Origin: Blastochloris tepida
GTDB lineage: Bacteria > Pseudomonadota > Alphaproteobacteria > Rhizobiales > Xanthobacteraceae
Assembly: GCF_003966715.1 (NCBI RefSeq)
Contig: NZ_AP018907.1
Coordinates: 1,228,001-1,292,000 of the forward strand
Direction: 5' to 3'
DNA: 64,000 nucleotides
Under the pieces are notes generated by a model. That model worked only from the letters and a program-made list of their open reading frames with translations, did not search any database and had not been told where the DNA came from. A program made the translations under genes and the position numbers. Of the stretch, positions 47,921 through 56,932 are shown piece by piece; within the stretch, counting starts at the first letter, position 1, and each line of letters opens with the position of its first letter.

Positions 47921-48113
47921 TCGGCGCCCCTTCGACCGGCATCACGCGGCCGACGCGGCGCGCTCATCGCGCCGGCCGCCCTGACAGTCGAGTTGTCGCA
48001 TTCTCGTTCGCAAGACCGGTCCCCGCGTTTGCGGAGAATGCTCCAGTACCGAACCACTGCATCCGCTGCGGGCCGCCGTATGGCGCGGCCGCCGCGACAG
48101 AAGGATCACGTCC
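47921..48113. other. nifD-nifK intergenic gap
   Basis: The 193-bp gap is longer than usual for this tight pair. I see no gene, no -24/-12 promoter and no NifA site in it. Confidence 0.4.
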
Positions 48114-49649
48114 ATGCCGCAGTCCGCCGAAAAGGTGCTCGACCACGCAAAGCTGTTCCACGAGCCCGAATATCAGGAGATGTTCGCTCGCAAGCGCGAG
48201 CAGTTCGAGTGCCCGTCTTCCGCCGAGGCCGTCGCCGCGCAGACCGAATATCTGAAGAGCTGGGACTACCGCGAGAAGAACCTCGCCCGCGAGGCGGTGG
48301 TGATCAACCCGGCGAAGGCCTGCCAGCCGCTCGGCGCGGTGTTCGCCGCCGCCGGCTTCGAGGGCACGCTCTCCGTGGTGCACGGCTCGCAGGGCTGCGT
48401 CTCCTACTATCGCTCGCATCTGTCGCGTCACTTCAAGGAGCCGTGCTCGGCGGTCTCCACGTCGATGACCGAGGACGCGGCGGTGTTCGGCGGCCTCAAC
48501 AACATGATCGACGGCCTCGCGAACGCCTACAAGCTCTATCAGCCGAAGATGCTGGCGGTCTCGACCACCTGCATGGCGGAAGTCATCGGCGACGACCTGC
48601 ACGCCTTCATCGAGACCGCGCGCCAGAAGGGCTCGGTGCCGGAAGACTTCAGCGTGCCGTTCGCCCACACCCCGGCGTTCGTCGGCAGCCATGTCGACGG
48701 CTACGACGTGGCGATCAAGGGCATTCTTGAGCACTTCTGGAAGGGCAAGACCCGCGTCGCCAACGGCAAGATCAACATCATTCCGGGCTTCGACGGCTAC
48801 TGCGTCGGCAACAATCGCGAGCTGAAGCGCATCCTCGACGAGATGGGCGTGGAATACACGCTGATCCAGGACGCGTCCGACCAGTTCGACACGCCCTCCG
48901 ACGGCGAGTTCCGCATGTATGACGGCGGCACCAAGCTGGCCGATGTCGCGGACGCGCTCAACGCCAAGGCGACGATCTCGCTGCAGCACTGGTGCTCGCG
49001 CAAGACGCTCGACTACGTCGCCGAGGCCGGCCAGGAGACCGCGAGCTTCAACTATCCGCTCGGCGTCGGCGCCACCGACGACCTGCTGATGAAGATCTCC
49101 GAGCTCTCCGGCAAGGCGATCCCGGCCTCGATCACCAAGGAGCGCGGCCGCCTCGTCGATGCCATCGCCGACAGCCAGTCCTATCTGCACGGCAAGAAGT
49201 ACGCGATCTTCGGCGATCCGGACTTCGTGTACTCGATGGCCCGCTTCGTGATGGAGACGGGCGGCGAGCCGACGCACTGCCTCGCCACCAACGGCACCAC
49301 CGCCTGGGCCGAGGACATGCAGAAGCTGCTCGCTTCCTCGCCGTTCGGCAAGGGCTGCCAGGTGTGGGCCGGCAAGGACCTGTGGCACCTGCGCTCGATC
49401 CTGTTCACCGAGCCGGTGGACATGCTGATCGGCAGCTCCTACGGCAAGTTCCTGCAGAAGGACACCGGCATCCCGCTGGTGCGCCTCACCTTCCCGATCT
49501 TCGACCGTCACCACCACCACCGCTTCCCGGTGATCGGCTATCAGGGCGGCCTGCGTGTCCTGACGTCGATCCTCGACAAGGTGTTCGACAAGCTCGACGC
49601 CGATGCGTCGACGCCGGGCAAGGACGTGTCGTTCGACCTGACGCGGTGA
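48114..49649 (+). CDS. nifK: Nitrogenase MoFe protein beta chain
   Basis: A 511-residue beta subunit. P-cluster cysteines are in [37 protein letters not shown] and [17 protein letters not shown], and the serine/cysteine area [19 protein letters not shown] ([20 protein letters not shown]) is intact. Begins [20 protein letters not shown] with GAAGGA upstream. Last gene of nifHDK; family C and D repeats follow. Confidence 0.99.
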   Translation: MPQSAEKVLDHAKLFHEPEYQEMFARKREQFECPSSAEAVAAQTEYLKSWDYREKNLAREAVVINPAKACQPLGAVFAAAGFEGTLSVVHGSQGCVSYYRSHLSRHFKEPCSAVSTSMTEDAAVFGGLNNMIDGLANAYKLYQPKMLAVSTTCMAEVIGDDLHAFIETARQKGSVPEDFSVPFAHTPAFVGSHVDGYDVAIKGILEHFWKGKTRVANGKINIIPGFDGYCVGNNRELKRILDEMGVEYTLIQDASDQFDTPSDGEFRMYDGGTKLADVADALNAKATISLQHWCSRKTLDYVAEAGQETASFNYPLGVGATDDLLMKISELSGKAIPASITKERGRLVDAIADSQSYLHGKKYAIFGDPDFVYSMARFVMETGGEPTHCLATNGTTAWAEDMQKLLASSPFGKGCQVWAGKDLWHLRSILFTEPVDMLIGSSYGKFLQKDTGIPLVRLTFPIFDRHHHHRFPVIGYQGGLRVLTSILDKVFDKLDADASTPGKDVSFDLTR

Positions 49650-49664
49650 TCGGGGCTCCAGGCG

Positions 49665-49803
49665 GTAGGGCGGAATAGCGACAGCGTATTCCGCCACACC
49701 TGCCGCCCGGAACCTGCGACGGCGCAATACGCTTCGCTATTGCGCCCGACGAGACTGAAAACGGTCCCGGGTCGCGCGCCTTCGGCGCTTGCCCGGGACG
49801 ACA
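49665..49803. repeat. Family C repeat, copy 5, and a family D hairpin between nifK and nifE
   Basis: GTAGGGCGGAATAGCGACAG (49665) to TATTGCGCCCGAC (49750), followed by a GGTCCCGGGTCGCG/GCCCGGGACGAC hairpin. The pair lies just after nifK and directly before the nifE -24/-12 element. Confidence 0.85.
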
Positions 49804-49822
49804 GGCTCTCCCCGGTCGCTCC

Positions 49823-49837
49823 CGGCACGGCTCTTGC
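49823..49837 (+). promoter_or_regulatory. Sigma-54 promoter candidate of the nifE operon
   Basis: CGGCAC-N5-TTGC, matching the -24 and -12 boxes except for the first base. Predicted start near 49848, which fits the nifE ATG at 49913 and excludes earlier in-frame starts. No TGT-N10-ACA is present between nifK and this element. Confidence 0.7.
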
Positions 49838-49912
49838 TAGGCTTTGAGCGACCGAACACAACGCCGGCCTGGGGCCTTCCGCCCCCGGCCGCCCCACCCA
49901 ACGGGGACTGGC

Positions 49913-51484
49913 ATGCTGAAGGACAAGATCAAGGCCGCGTTCAACGAGCCGGCGTGCCCGACCAACCGGGCCAAGGCGGCCAAGGAGCGCGCCAAGGGCT
50001 GCGCCAAGCCGCTGACCCCGGGTGCCGCCGCCGGCGGCTGTGCCTTCGATGGCGCCAAGATCTCGCTGCAGCCGATCACCGATGCGGCACACCTCGTCCA
50101 CGGCCCGCTGGCCTGCGAGGGCAATTCCTGGGACAATCGCGGCTCGGGCTCGTCGGGTCCGGACATCTGGCGGCGCTCCTTCACCACCGATCTCACCGAG
50201 CTCGACATCGTCACCGGCCAGGGCGAAAAGAAACTCTACAAGGCGATCCGCGAGATCTCGCAGCGCTTCAAGCCCGCCGCGGTGTTCGTCTATTCCACCT
50301 GCGTCACGGCGCTGATCGGCGACGACATCGACGCGGTGTGCAAGCACGCCTCAAGCAAGTACGGCCTGCCGGTGATTCCGGTGCATTCGCCGGGCTTCGC
50401 CGGCTCGAAGAACCTCGGCAACAAGCTCGCCGGCAATGCGCTGCTCGACCACGTCATCGGCACGCACGAGCCGGACGATGTCGGCCCGACCGACGTCGTC
50501 ATCCTCGGCGAGTTCAACCTGTCCGGCGAGTTCTGGATGGTGAAGCCGCTGCTGGACAGGCTCGGCATCCGGGTTCGCACCTGCGTGCCGGGCGATGCGC
50601 GCTATCTCGACGTCGCGGCCGCCCACACCGCCAATGTCACCATGGTGGTGTGCTCCACCGCGCTGATCGGCCTGGCGCGCCGCATGGAGGAGCGCTGGGG
50701 CATCCCGTATTTCGAGGGCTCGTTCTACGGCATCACCGACACGTCGGAATCGTTGCGGCGGCTGGCCGCCATGCTGGTCGAGCGCGGCGCGCCGGCCGAC
50801 CTTATCGAGCGCACCGAAGCGCTGATCGCGGCCGAGGAGGCGCGCGCCTGGGCGCGGCTCGAGCCGTTCCGCGACCGGCTCGCCGGCAAGCGCGTGCTGC
50901 TGAACACCGGCGGCGTCAAGTCGTGGTCGATCGTCGCGGCGCTGATGGAGCTCGGCATGGAGTTCGTCGGCACCTCGGTCAAGAAATCGACCGTCGAAGA
51001 CAAGATGCGGGTGCAGATCCTGATGCGCGAGGAGGCCCACGCCTTCGAGGGCATGGCGCCGCGCGACCTCTACGCCCAGCTCAAGAGCGGCGGCGCCGAC
51101 ATCATGCTGTCGGGCGGGCGCACCCAGTTCATCGCGCTCAAGGCGCGCGTGCCCTGGCTCGACATCAATCAGGAGCGCATCCACCCCTATGCCGGCTATG
51201 ACGGCACGGTGGAGCTGGTGCGCCAGATCGCCATCTCGCTCGGCAATCCGGTGTGGGACGAGGTGCGCACGCCCGCGCCGTGGGACAATGAAGGGCGGCT
51301 CACCGATCGCCACGTCAGCCATTTCACCATGGATGACGACAGCGACGCTGCCGACCCCACCTTCGCCGCGCGTCACCGCCGCAAGTTCGCCAATTCCCGC
51401 GTCGACAACACCGACCCCGAATATCTCGCCCATCACCGCAAGAAGTTCGCCGGACGCGACGCCGACGACATCGGGGACGATTGA
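49913..51484 (+). CDS. nifE: NifE, FeMo-cofactor assembly scaffold
   Basis: A 523-residue NifD-like protein that with NifN forms the NifEN scaffold where NifB-co matures. Cysteines in EPACPTNRAKAAKERAKGC and AAAGGCAFDGAKISLQPITD, HGPLACEGNSWDNRGSG and YSTCVTALIGDDIDAVCKH. The C-terminal tail is charged and histidine-rich (FTMDDDSDAAD, HHRKKFAGRDADDIGDD), longer than in most NifE. Start MLKDKIKAAFNEPACP with GGGGA upstream. Confidence 0.97.
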   Translation: MLKDKIKAAFNEPACPTNRAKAAKERAKGCAKPLTPGAAAGGCAFDGAKISLQPITDAAHLVHGPLACEGNSWDNRGSGSSGPDIWRRSFTTDLTELDIVTGQGEKKLYKAIREISQRFKPAAVFVYSTCVTALIGDDIDAVCKHASSKYGLPVIPVHSPGFAGSKNLGNKLAGNALLDHVIGTHEPDDVGPTDVVILGEFNLSGEFWMVKPLLDRLGIRVRTCVPGDARYLDVAAAHTANVTMVVCSTALIGLARRMEERWGIPYFEGSFYGITDTSESLRRLAAMLVERGAPADLIERTEALIAAEEARAWARLEPFRDRLAGKRVLLNTGGVKSWSIVAALMELGMEFVGTSVKKSTVEDKMRVQILMREEAHAFEGMAPRDLYAQLKSGGADIMLSGGRTQFIALKARVPWLDINQERIHPYAGYDGTVELVRQIAISLGNPVWDEVRTPAPWDNEGRLTDRHVSHFTMDDDSDAADPTFAARHRRKFANSRVDNTDPEYLAHHRKKFAGRDADDIGDD

Positions 51485-51487
51485 GCC

Positions 51488-52882
51488 ATGACCGACGCGC
51501 CCTCCAAGCTCACCACCGTCGCCAAGGCCGCTGCGGTCAATCCGCTGAAGTCGTCGCAGCCGCTCGGCGCGGCGCTGGCCTTTCTCGGCGTCGACAACGC
51601 CATGCCGCTGTTCCACGGCACCCAGGGCTGCACCTCCTTCGCGCTGGTGCTGATCGGCCGGCACTACAAGGAAGTGATCCCGATCCAGACCACGGCGATG
51701 GACGAGGTTTCGACCATCCTCGGCGGCGCCGACCATCTCGAGGAGGCGCTGCTCAATCTCAAGAAGCGCACCAATCCGTCGCTGATCGGCGTCTGCACCA
51801 CGGCGCTGGTCGAAACCCGCGGCGAGGATTTCGCGGGCGACCTCAAGCTGATCGCCGAGCGCCGCGGCGACGTGCTGGCCGGCACCGAGATCGTGCTGGC
51901 GCACACGCCGGATTTCGCCGGCTCGATCGAGGAGGGGTGGGCGAAGGCCGTCACCGCCATCATCGAGGGCGTGGTGCCGCAGGGCGCGCCGGCGCGGGTG
52001 GCGCCCGAGCGCATCAACATCCTGCCCGGCAGCCACCTGACGGTGGCCGACCTCGAGGCGATCCGCGACACGGTGGAGGCGTTCGGCCTGGAACCGACCA
52101 TCCTGCCCGACATTTCCGGCTCGCTCGACGGCAAGGTGGCCGAGCGCTGGGTGCCGACGGCCAATGGCGGCACGGCGGTGGAGGACATCCGCACCATGGG
52201 CGGCGCCGTGCACACCATCGCCATCGGCGAGCACATGCGCGGCCCGGCCGAGGTGCTGAAGGCGCGCACCGGCGTGCCCTACACGCTGTTCGACACGCTG
52301 ACCGGGCTGGTCGCCACCGACCGTTTCGTGGCGCTGCTGGCCGAGATTTCCGGCCGGCCGGTGCCGGCGCGGGTGCGCCGTGCCCGCGCCCAGCTCGAGG
52401 ACGCGCTGCTCGACGGCCACTTCCATTTCGGCGGCAAGCGCGTCGCCATCGCCGCCGAGCCGGACCTGCTCTACGCCATGGCGCGGTTCTTCGCCGGCCT
52501 CGGCGCCGAGGTGGCGTGCGCGGTGTCCTCCACCGGCTCGTCGCCGATCCTGGAGGCGGTGCCGGCGGCCGAGGTGGTGGTGGGCGACCTCGACGATTTC
52601 GAGACGCGCGCCGAGGGTTGCGATCTCCTCGTCACCCACAGCCACGGCCGCCAGGCCTCCGAGCGGCTCAACATTCCGCTGATGCGCGTCGGCTTCCCGA
52701 TCTTCGACCGGCTCGGCGCCCAGCACCGCCACACCGCGCTCTATGAAGGCACCCGCGACCTGGTGTTCGAGGTCGCCAACATCGTCCAGGCTCACCACGT
52801 TCCCCCGACGCCGGCAGAGCTCGATCCCTTCCGTGACCACGGAGATACCCATGTCGGCCGTCCGCAGACTGCGGCTCATTGA
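51488..52882 (+). CDS. nifN: NifN, partner of NifE
   Basis: A 464-residue NifK-like subunit. Start ATG three bases after the nifE stop. NPLKSSQPLGAALAFLGVDN and FHGTQGCTSFALVLIGRHYK mark the family; the second half has the usual Rossmann domains (KRVAIAAEPDLLYAMARFFA). It ends with an overlap of 32 bases into nifX. Confidence 0.97.
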   Translation: MTDAPSKLTTVAKAAAVNPLKSSQPLGAALAFLGVDNAMPLFHGTQGCTSFALVLIGRHYKEVIPIQTTAMDEVSTILGGADHLEEALLNLKKRTNPSLIGVCTTALVETRGEDFAGDLKLIAERRGDVLAGTEIVLAHTPDFAGSIEEGWAKAVTAIIEGVVPQGAPARVAPERINILPGSHLTVADLEAIRDTVEAFGLEPTILPDISGSLDGKVAERWVPTANGGTAVEDIRTMGGAVHTIAIGEHMRGPAEVLKARTGVPYTLFDTLTGLVATDRFVALLAEISGRPVPARVRRARAQLEDALLDGHFHFGGKRVAIAAEPDLLYAMARFFAGLGAEVACAVSSTGSSPILEAVPAAEVVVGDLDDFETRAEGCDLLVTHSHGRQASERLNIPLMRVGFPIFDRLGAQHRHTALYEGTRDLVFEVANIVQAHHVPPTPAELDPFRDHGDTHVGRPQTAAH

Positions 52883-53348
52883 TTCTTCCGACAATGCGCC
52901 CACCGAGGGCGGCGCCATCCGCGTCGCCATCGCCACGCAGGATCTGAAGACGCTGGATGCCCATTTCGGCTCGGCGCGCCACTTCGCCATCTACGAGGTG
53001 CGCACCTCCGGCTGGACGCTGATCGAGACCATCAGTTTCGACGACGTGTCCGACCAGCAGGGCGTGCACAACAAGGAGGGCAAGGAAGGCGACGACCGCA
53101 TCGCCTCCAAGGTGGAGGCGCTGGAGGGCGTGCACCTCATGTTCTGCCTCGCCATCGGCGGCCCCTCGGCGGCGCGGGTGGTGCGGGCCAAGATCCACCC
53201 GATCAAGGTGCCGGCGGCGCAGCCGATCGAGGCGGTGCTGGAGCGCACCCGCGCCATGCTGGACGGCACCCCGCCGCCCTGGCTGCGCAAGGTGCTGGCG
53301 GAGGCCGGCGCCGGCCCGGCCAAGCCGTCCTTCGTGGATGATGAGTGA
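52851..53348 (+). CDS. nifX: NifX, cofactor carrier
   Basis: A 165-residue protein of the NifX/NafY domain family, which carries NifB-co or the VK-cluster between NifB and NifEN. Core: [20 protein letters not shown] and [20 protein letters not shown]; the ending [18 protein letters not shown] is typical. The ATG at 52851 has GGAG nine bases upstream and lies inside the end of nifN, suggesting coupling. Confidence 0.95.
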   Translation: MSAVRRLRLIDSSDNAPTEGGAIRVAIATQDLKTLDAHFGSARHFAIYEVRTSGWTLIETISFDDVSDQQGVHNKEGKEGDDRIASKVEALEGVHLMFCLAIGGPSAARVVRAKIHPIKVPAAQPIEAVLERTRAMLDGTPPPWLRKVLAEAGAGPAKPSFVDDE

Positions 53349-53402
53349 ACGATGCGGAAGCCGGCTCCTTCAGCCGGAGTTACGCAGTCCAGTCGCCGGA
53401 AG

Positions 53403-53467
53403 TTCCGCCCGTGGCGGAATTCTCGGGGATGATCGGATCCGGAATCGCGACGCGATCTTCCGGATCC
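53403..53467. other. Two successive hairpins between nifX and the DUF269 gene
   Basis: TTCCGCC-CGT-GGCGGAA (53403-53419) and a longer stem GGATCCGGAA...TTCCGGATCC with inner TCGC/GCGA pairs (53435-53467). The second ends 15 bases before the next ATG and would sit close to its ribosome-binding site. No T-run follows either. Confidence 0.6.
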
Positions 53468-53481
53468 TGCGCGAGGTCACG

Positions 53482-53961
53482 ATGACGAAGCCCGACCCGG
53501 TGGCTGCCCTGATGTCCGACGCCGAAGCGCTGGCGACGCCGTTCCTGCAGGTGCTGGTGCGGCTGCTGCGTGCGCAGGATTCCTACGGCGCCTGGGAGCG
53601 CAAGTCGGACGGCGAGCTGCTGGCCGACTATGTGGTCACCAAGGAGCAGCGCCGCGCCATCCCGATCATCGGCGATCCCGACCCCGACATCCTGTGGCGG
53701 ATCGAGCAGTACTACGCCGCCATCGGGCTCGCCATCGAGCAGGTGACCGGCCACGTCGCCAGCCCGATGATGAAGATGCACCACGAGGGCTTCGGTCGCG
53801 TCATCCTCACCGCCGGCCGGCTGGTGGTGATCTCCAAGCATTTGCGCGACGTCCACCGCTTCGGCTTCGACAGCCTCGCCGCGCTGGCGGCCGCCGGCAG
53901 CGAGCAGGTCGAGGCCGGCGTCGCATTGATCCGCCGTTTCCCCGAGGTCGTCGAGGCCTGA
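53482..53961 (+). CDS. NifX-associated protein (DUF269)
   Basis: A 159-residue DUF269 protein, always found after nifX. Conserved stretches are [40 protein letters not shown] and [20 protein letters not shown]. Function unknown, thought to help cofactor traffic. Start at 53482 with GAGG seven bases upstream; the longer frame upstream crosses the hairpins. Confidence 0.93.
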   Translation: MTKPDPVAALMSDAEALATPFLQVLVRLLRAQDSYGAWERKSDGELLADYVVTKEQRRAIPIIGDPDPDILWRIEQYYAAIGLAIEQVTGHVASPMMKMHHEGFGRVILTAGRLVVISKHLRDVHRFGFDSLAALAAAGSEQVEAGVALIRRFPEVVEA

Positions 53962-53988
53962 CTTCACCCACCACACTGGAAAACGCCG

Positions 53989-54300
53989 ATGTTCACCACC
54001 CGCGACGGCACCCCCTGGGAGCCCGAATACATCACCGCCATCGACGGCAAGACCTGCATCGGCTGCGGCCGCTGCTTCAAGGTCTGCTCGCGCGACGTCA
54101 TGCGCCTGATGGGCGTCAATGAGGAGGGCGAGCTGGTCGCCTGCGCCGAGGACGAGGATGACGACGACGAGGAATTCCTGCGCAAGGTGATGGTGCTGCA
54201 CGCCGAGGGCAACTGCATCGGCTGCGGCGCCTGCTACCGGGTCTGCCCCAAGGGCTGCCAGACCCACGCCAAGGCCAGCGCGCTGGCGGCGGCGGCGTAA
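53989..54300 (+). CDS. fdxB: Nif-specific ferredoxin III
   Basis: A 103-residue 2[4Fe-4S] ferredoxin of the nif-specific ferredoxin III group. Motifs are CIGCGRCFKVCSRDVMRLMG and CIGCGACYRVCPKGCQTH, separated by an acidic loop EDEDDDDEEFLRK. It probably gives electrons to cofactor assembly rather than to NifH. Between the DUF269 gene and nifQ in the nifE operon. Confidence 0.95.
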   Translation: MFTTRDGTPWEPEYITAIDGKTCIGCGRCFKVCSRDVMRLMGVNEEGELVACAEDEDDDDEEFLRKVMVLHAEGNCIGCGACYRVCPKGCQTHAKASALAAAA

Positions 54301-54305
54301 CCGCC

Positions 54306-55010
54306 ATGTTCACGCCGGTCGAGGACAGGTTCGCAACGGGGGCGGCATCGCCGGCCGCCCTCTACCGCCGCCTGACCGGCGTCGACCCGGCCGCGGCCGA
54401 CATCGCCGACGATGCCGCCTTCGACCGCCACGTCCTCGCCTGCGCCATCGTCGCCGCGGCCACCGGGCCAAGCGGGGTGGCGGCCGGGCTCGGCCTGCCG
54501 CCGGCTGCGCTCGATGCGCTGCTCGCGGCCCGCTTCCCCCACGCGCGCGGCATCACAAATAGCGTGAACGCCGCCGCAGCGCGGTCCGGCGACGATGCAA
54601 CGCGCGCGAACGGCGCGGCAACGGCGTCCGACGACGAGTTCGAGATGGTGCGCGACCTGCTGCTCGCGCACCGCTCGCGCGCCGGGGCTGAGACCGACTG
54701 GCTGGCGGCGATCGTCGCCCGCCGGGCGCTGGAGCCCAACCATCTGTGGGAGGATCTGGGCCTCAGGTCACGGGTCGAGCTGACGCGGCTGCTGGAGCGG
54801 CATTTCGCGCCGCTTTCGGCAAAGAATACGCGAAACATGCGCTGGAAACGGTTCTTTTACCGCACGCTGTGCGAAGACGATGGCTTCGTGCTGTGCGCCA
54901 CGCCGACCTGCGCCGGCTGCGGCGATTTCGAAACCTGCTTCGGCGAGGAGACCGGCGAAAGCCGGCTGGCCCGCATCCGGCGCACGGTCGAGACGGCTAT
55001 TTCATTGTAG
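54306..55010 (+). CDS. nifQ: NifQ, molybdenum donor for FeMo-co
   Basis: A 234-residue protein. The C-terminal motif C-x4-C-x2-C-x5-C is present as CATPTCAGCGDFETC and would hold the Mo-Fe-S cluster that NifQ hands to NifEN. The preceding HLWEDLGLRSRVELTRLLER and RWKKFF-type segment (MRWKRFFYRTLCEDDGFVLC) are conserved. Start five bases after fdxB. The IS110 element begins about 190 bp after its stop. Confidence 0.93.
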   Translation: MFTPVEDRFATGAASPAALYRRLTGVDPAAADIADDAAFDRHVLACAIVAAATGPSGVAAGLGLPPAALDALLAARFPHARGITNSVNAAAARSGDDATRANGAATASDDEFEMVRDLLLAHRSRAGAETDWLAAIVARRALEPNHLWEDLGLRSRVELTRLLERHFAPLSAKNTRNMRWKRFFYRTLCEDDGFVLCATPTCAGCGDFETCFGEETGESRLARIRRTVETAISL

Positions 55011-55194
55011 CGTAACGATATTTTGTGGCTTTTCCTGTTGTCCCGGGCCGTGCGCGCGGCGCGGCCCGGGACCGTTCGGCAAGCGTTCGCCTCCCTTGCC
55101 AAACGGCCCCGGGTGGCGGCGGGCTCCCGCTCCCGCCCACCCGGGGCGACGTATCGGTTCCGCGTCATCCCGGCCAAAGGCCGAAGGCCCGCGA
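55011..55194. repeat. Family D palindromic tract between nifQ and the insertion element
   Basis: Units such as TTGTCCCGGGCCGTGCG and CGCGGCCCGGGACCGTT, then GCGTCATCCCGGCCAAAGGC, form hairpins. The last unit is cut at about 55194 by the IS110 element. Confidence 0.65.
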
Positions 55195-56210
55195 GCAACT
55201 GTCAGGCTGCTTTGGGGGCTTGCCAGGGTTTGTTGTCTCGAATCATGGCGTTGAGGATGGTCAGGAGCCTTCGAGCGATGGCGATGAGGGCGACCTTGGC
55301 GGGTTTTCCGCGGGCTTTGAGGTCGGCGTAGAGCTGTTTGGCCCACGGGTTCCAGTGGATGGCGGCGAAGGCGGCGAGATAGCAGGCGCGCTTGAGCGCG
55401 CGGCGTCCGGCCTCGATATGGGCCGGCCGCCGCGCTTTGCCGCTGTCGTTTCGGTAGGGTGCGCAGCCGCCGATGGCGCCGGCTTGGCGAGGGGTGAACT
55501 GGCCGAGTTCGGGAGCTTCTGCGAGCAGGACGCGGGCCGTCTTGTTGGCGATCCCCGGCACCGAGGTGATGATCTTGGCCTTGGCGTCCATCGCCGGATC
55601 GGCGGCGATCAACGCCTCGATGGTCTGTTCGGCCGCGGCGACGGTCTCGCGCAGGGCGGCGATTTCGGCATCGAGCCGGGCGGTGATGGCCGCCAGGGTG
55701 GGGTGGGCCTTGCGGTTCTCCAGGCGGCGGATGTCGGCCTCGGCGCGGGTGATTTCGCGCACCCAGGCGGTCAGGTCGCTCTGCGCTTGCGAGGGCTCTG
55801 GGAACGGCCGGCAGGGGTGATGCAGCATGAAGGCGCGGATGATGCGGGCGTCGAGCGGATCGCTCTTGGCGCGCTGGCCGCAGGCCTTGGCGAACTGGCG
55901 GCAGCGCCAGCTGTCGACCTGCAGCACGGTGAGGCCGGCCTCGCGCAGCACCGCGACCGCCAGGCGTTCATAGCCGCCGGTCGGCTCCAGGCCGGCGGTG
56001 GTGAGCCCGGCCTTCACCAGGCGCCTGGCCAAGCGCTGGAGAGCCGCGGGGGTGTTATCGACGCGCTCGACCTTGGTGTCGTCGAAGGCGATGTCGAGCC
56101 AGTCCTTGGAGACATCGATGCCCACAAGGTGGGTGGCAAACGGCGTCGGGTGTGGCAGCATGACAAGCATCCCAGGCTTGGAAGCGGGGTCAAAAGCCCC
56201 GTGCAACTGT
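55195..56210 (-). mobile_element. IS110-family insertion sequence inside the nif region
   Basis: About 1.0 kb holding one transposase gene. GCAACTGT occurs at both edges (55195-55202 and 56203-56210), as expected when an IS110 element recombines at a short core without making a conventional duplication. There are no terminal inverted repeats. The left edge lies in a family D repeat, a common target type for IS110 elements. It separates nifQ from the iscA-nifUSVW genes. Confidence 0.8.
55202..56170 (-). CDS. IS110-family transposase (DEDD recombinase)
   Basis: A 322-residue transposase. The N-terminal RuvC-like DEDD domain shows LVGIDVSKDWLDIAF, GLEPTGGYERLAVAVL and KSDPLDARIIRAF. The C-terminal Transposase_20 domain has IITSVPGIANKTARVLLAEA and GGCAPYRNDSGKARR with the family serine. 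It looks intact, so the element may be active. ATG at 56170; the frame is open further upstream but without similarity. An alternative ATG lies at 56161. Confidence 0.93.
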   Translation of the reverse strand: MLVMLPHPTPFATHLVGIDVSKDWLDIAFDDTKVERVDNTPAALQRLARRLVKAGLTTAGLEPTGGYERLAVAVLREAGLTVLQVDSWRCRQFAKACGQRAKSDPLDARIIRAFMLHHPCRPFPEPSQAQSDLTAWVREITRAEADIRRLENRKAHPTLAAITARLDAEIAALRETVAAAEQTIEALIAADPAMDAKAKIITSVPGIANKTARVLLAEAPELGQFTPRQAGAIGGCAPYRNDSGKARRPAHIEAGRRALKRACYLAAFAAIHWNPWAKQLYADLKARGKPAKVALIAIARRLLTILNAMIRDNKPWQAPKAA

Positions 56211-56343
56211 TCGGGTTGGCTTGGGACGGACGGCCGCTTCTGCTCGCGACGGCCTCGAAGGCTCACCCGGGATACGGCGTGCCGCCCGCACCGGCTCGGG
56301 GTGGCCACCCCGAGCCGGCGCACCCATCAAAGCACAGTTCGCC

Positions 56344-56431
56344 GTTCCAACCCGGGATCGTTTTCCGAAATGGCCTTGTTTCGCAGACGGTTCCGGGTCC
56401 CGGCTTCGCCTCGCCCGGAACGACGCGGCAG
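56344..56431. repeat. Family D palindromic unit downstream of the insertion element
   Basis: CAACCCGGGATCGTTTTCCG with GGTCCCGGCTTCGCCTCGCC and GGAACGACG forms a hairpin of the family D type. No gene in 56211-56600. Confidence 0.6.
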
Positions 56432-56548
56432 CTGCCGGACAAACCCGACAATCCGGCCGCGTCGCGTTTGCGACGCGAGGACCCGTGTCGGGTTTCGCCC
56501 GATCGATTAAGCCCAACGAAATCAGCCTGTTGTCGTTCTCGCCAGCGC

Positions 56549-56563
56549 CGGCATGGAGTTTGC
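56549..56563 (+). promoter_or_regulatory. Sigma-54 promoter candidate for iscA-nifUSVW
   Basis: CGGCAT-N5-TTGC. Start expected near 56574, which excludes the ATG at 56553 and supports 56601. No exact NifA site was found upstream as far as the insertion element. Confidence 0.6.
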
Positions 56564-56600
56564 TTTGCTGTTTGCGAAGCAATTGGTCGAGGAGCCAGCG

Positions 56601-56921
56601 ATGATCGTGCTCACCCCGGAAGCGGCGGACGCTGTGAAGGCGGCGATGGTCAAGACCGGCAAGGAAGGCGCCGGGCTGCGCATCATGGTCGAGGCGGGCG
56701 GGTGCGCCGGCTACAAATACCTGATCGGTCTCGACCATGAGCCGCGCGAAGACGATGCGGTGATCGAGAGCGGCGGCGTCAAGGTGTTCATCGATCCGGA
56801 ATCTCAGCCGCTGATCAGCGGTCTCAAGGTCGGCTTCGTCGAAAGCTTCGAGGGCTCCGGTTTCACCTTCGAAAATCCAAATGCCGGCGCGAAATGCTCG
56901 TGCGGCAAGTCGTTCGGCTGA
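56601..56921 (+). CDS. HesB/IscA-family Fe-S carrier, nif-associated
   Basis: A 106-residue A-type carrier that accepts and passes on Fe-S clusters. The three cysteines are in VEAGGCAGYKYLIGLD and the terminal AKCSCGKSFG. Start MIVLTPEAADAVKAAMVKTG with GAGGAG upstream. First gene of the iscA-nifU-nifS-nifV-nifW group, close to what is called iscA-nif or nifIscA in other diazotrophs. Confidence 0.92.
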   Translation: MIVLTPEAADAVKAAMVKTGKEGAGLRIMVEAGGCAGYKYLIGLDHEPREDDAVIESGGVKVFIDPESQPLISGLKVGFVESFEGSGFTFENPNAGAKCSCGKSFG

Positions 56922-56932
56922 GGGAGGATTTC

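Noticed and set aside
56553..56600. Earlier ATG start for the iscA-like gene
   Set aside because: It overlaps the -12 element, and the conserved protein begins at 56601.
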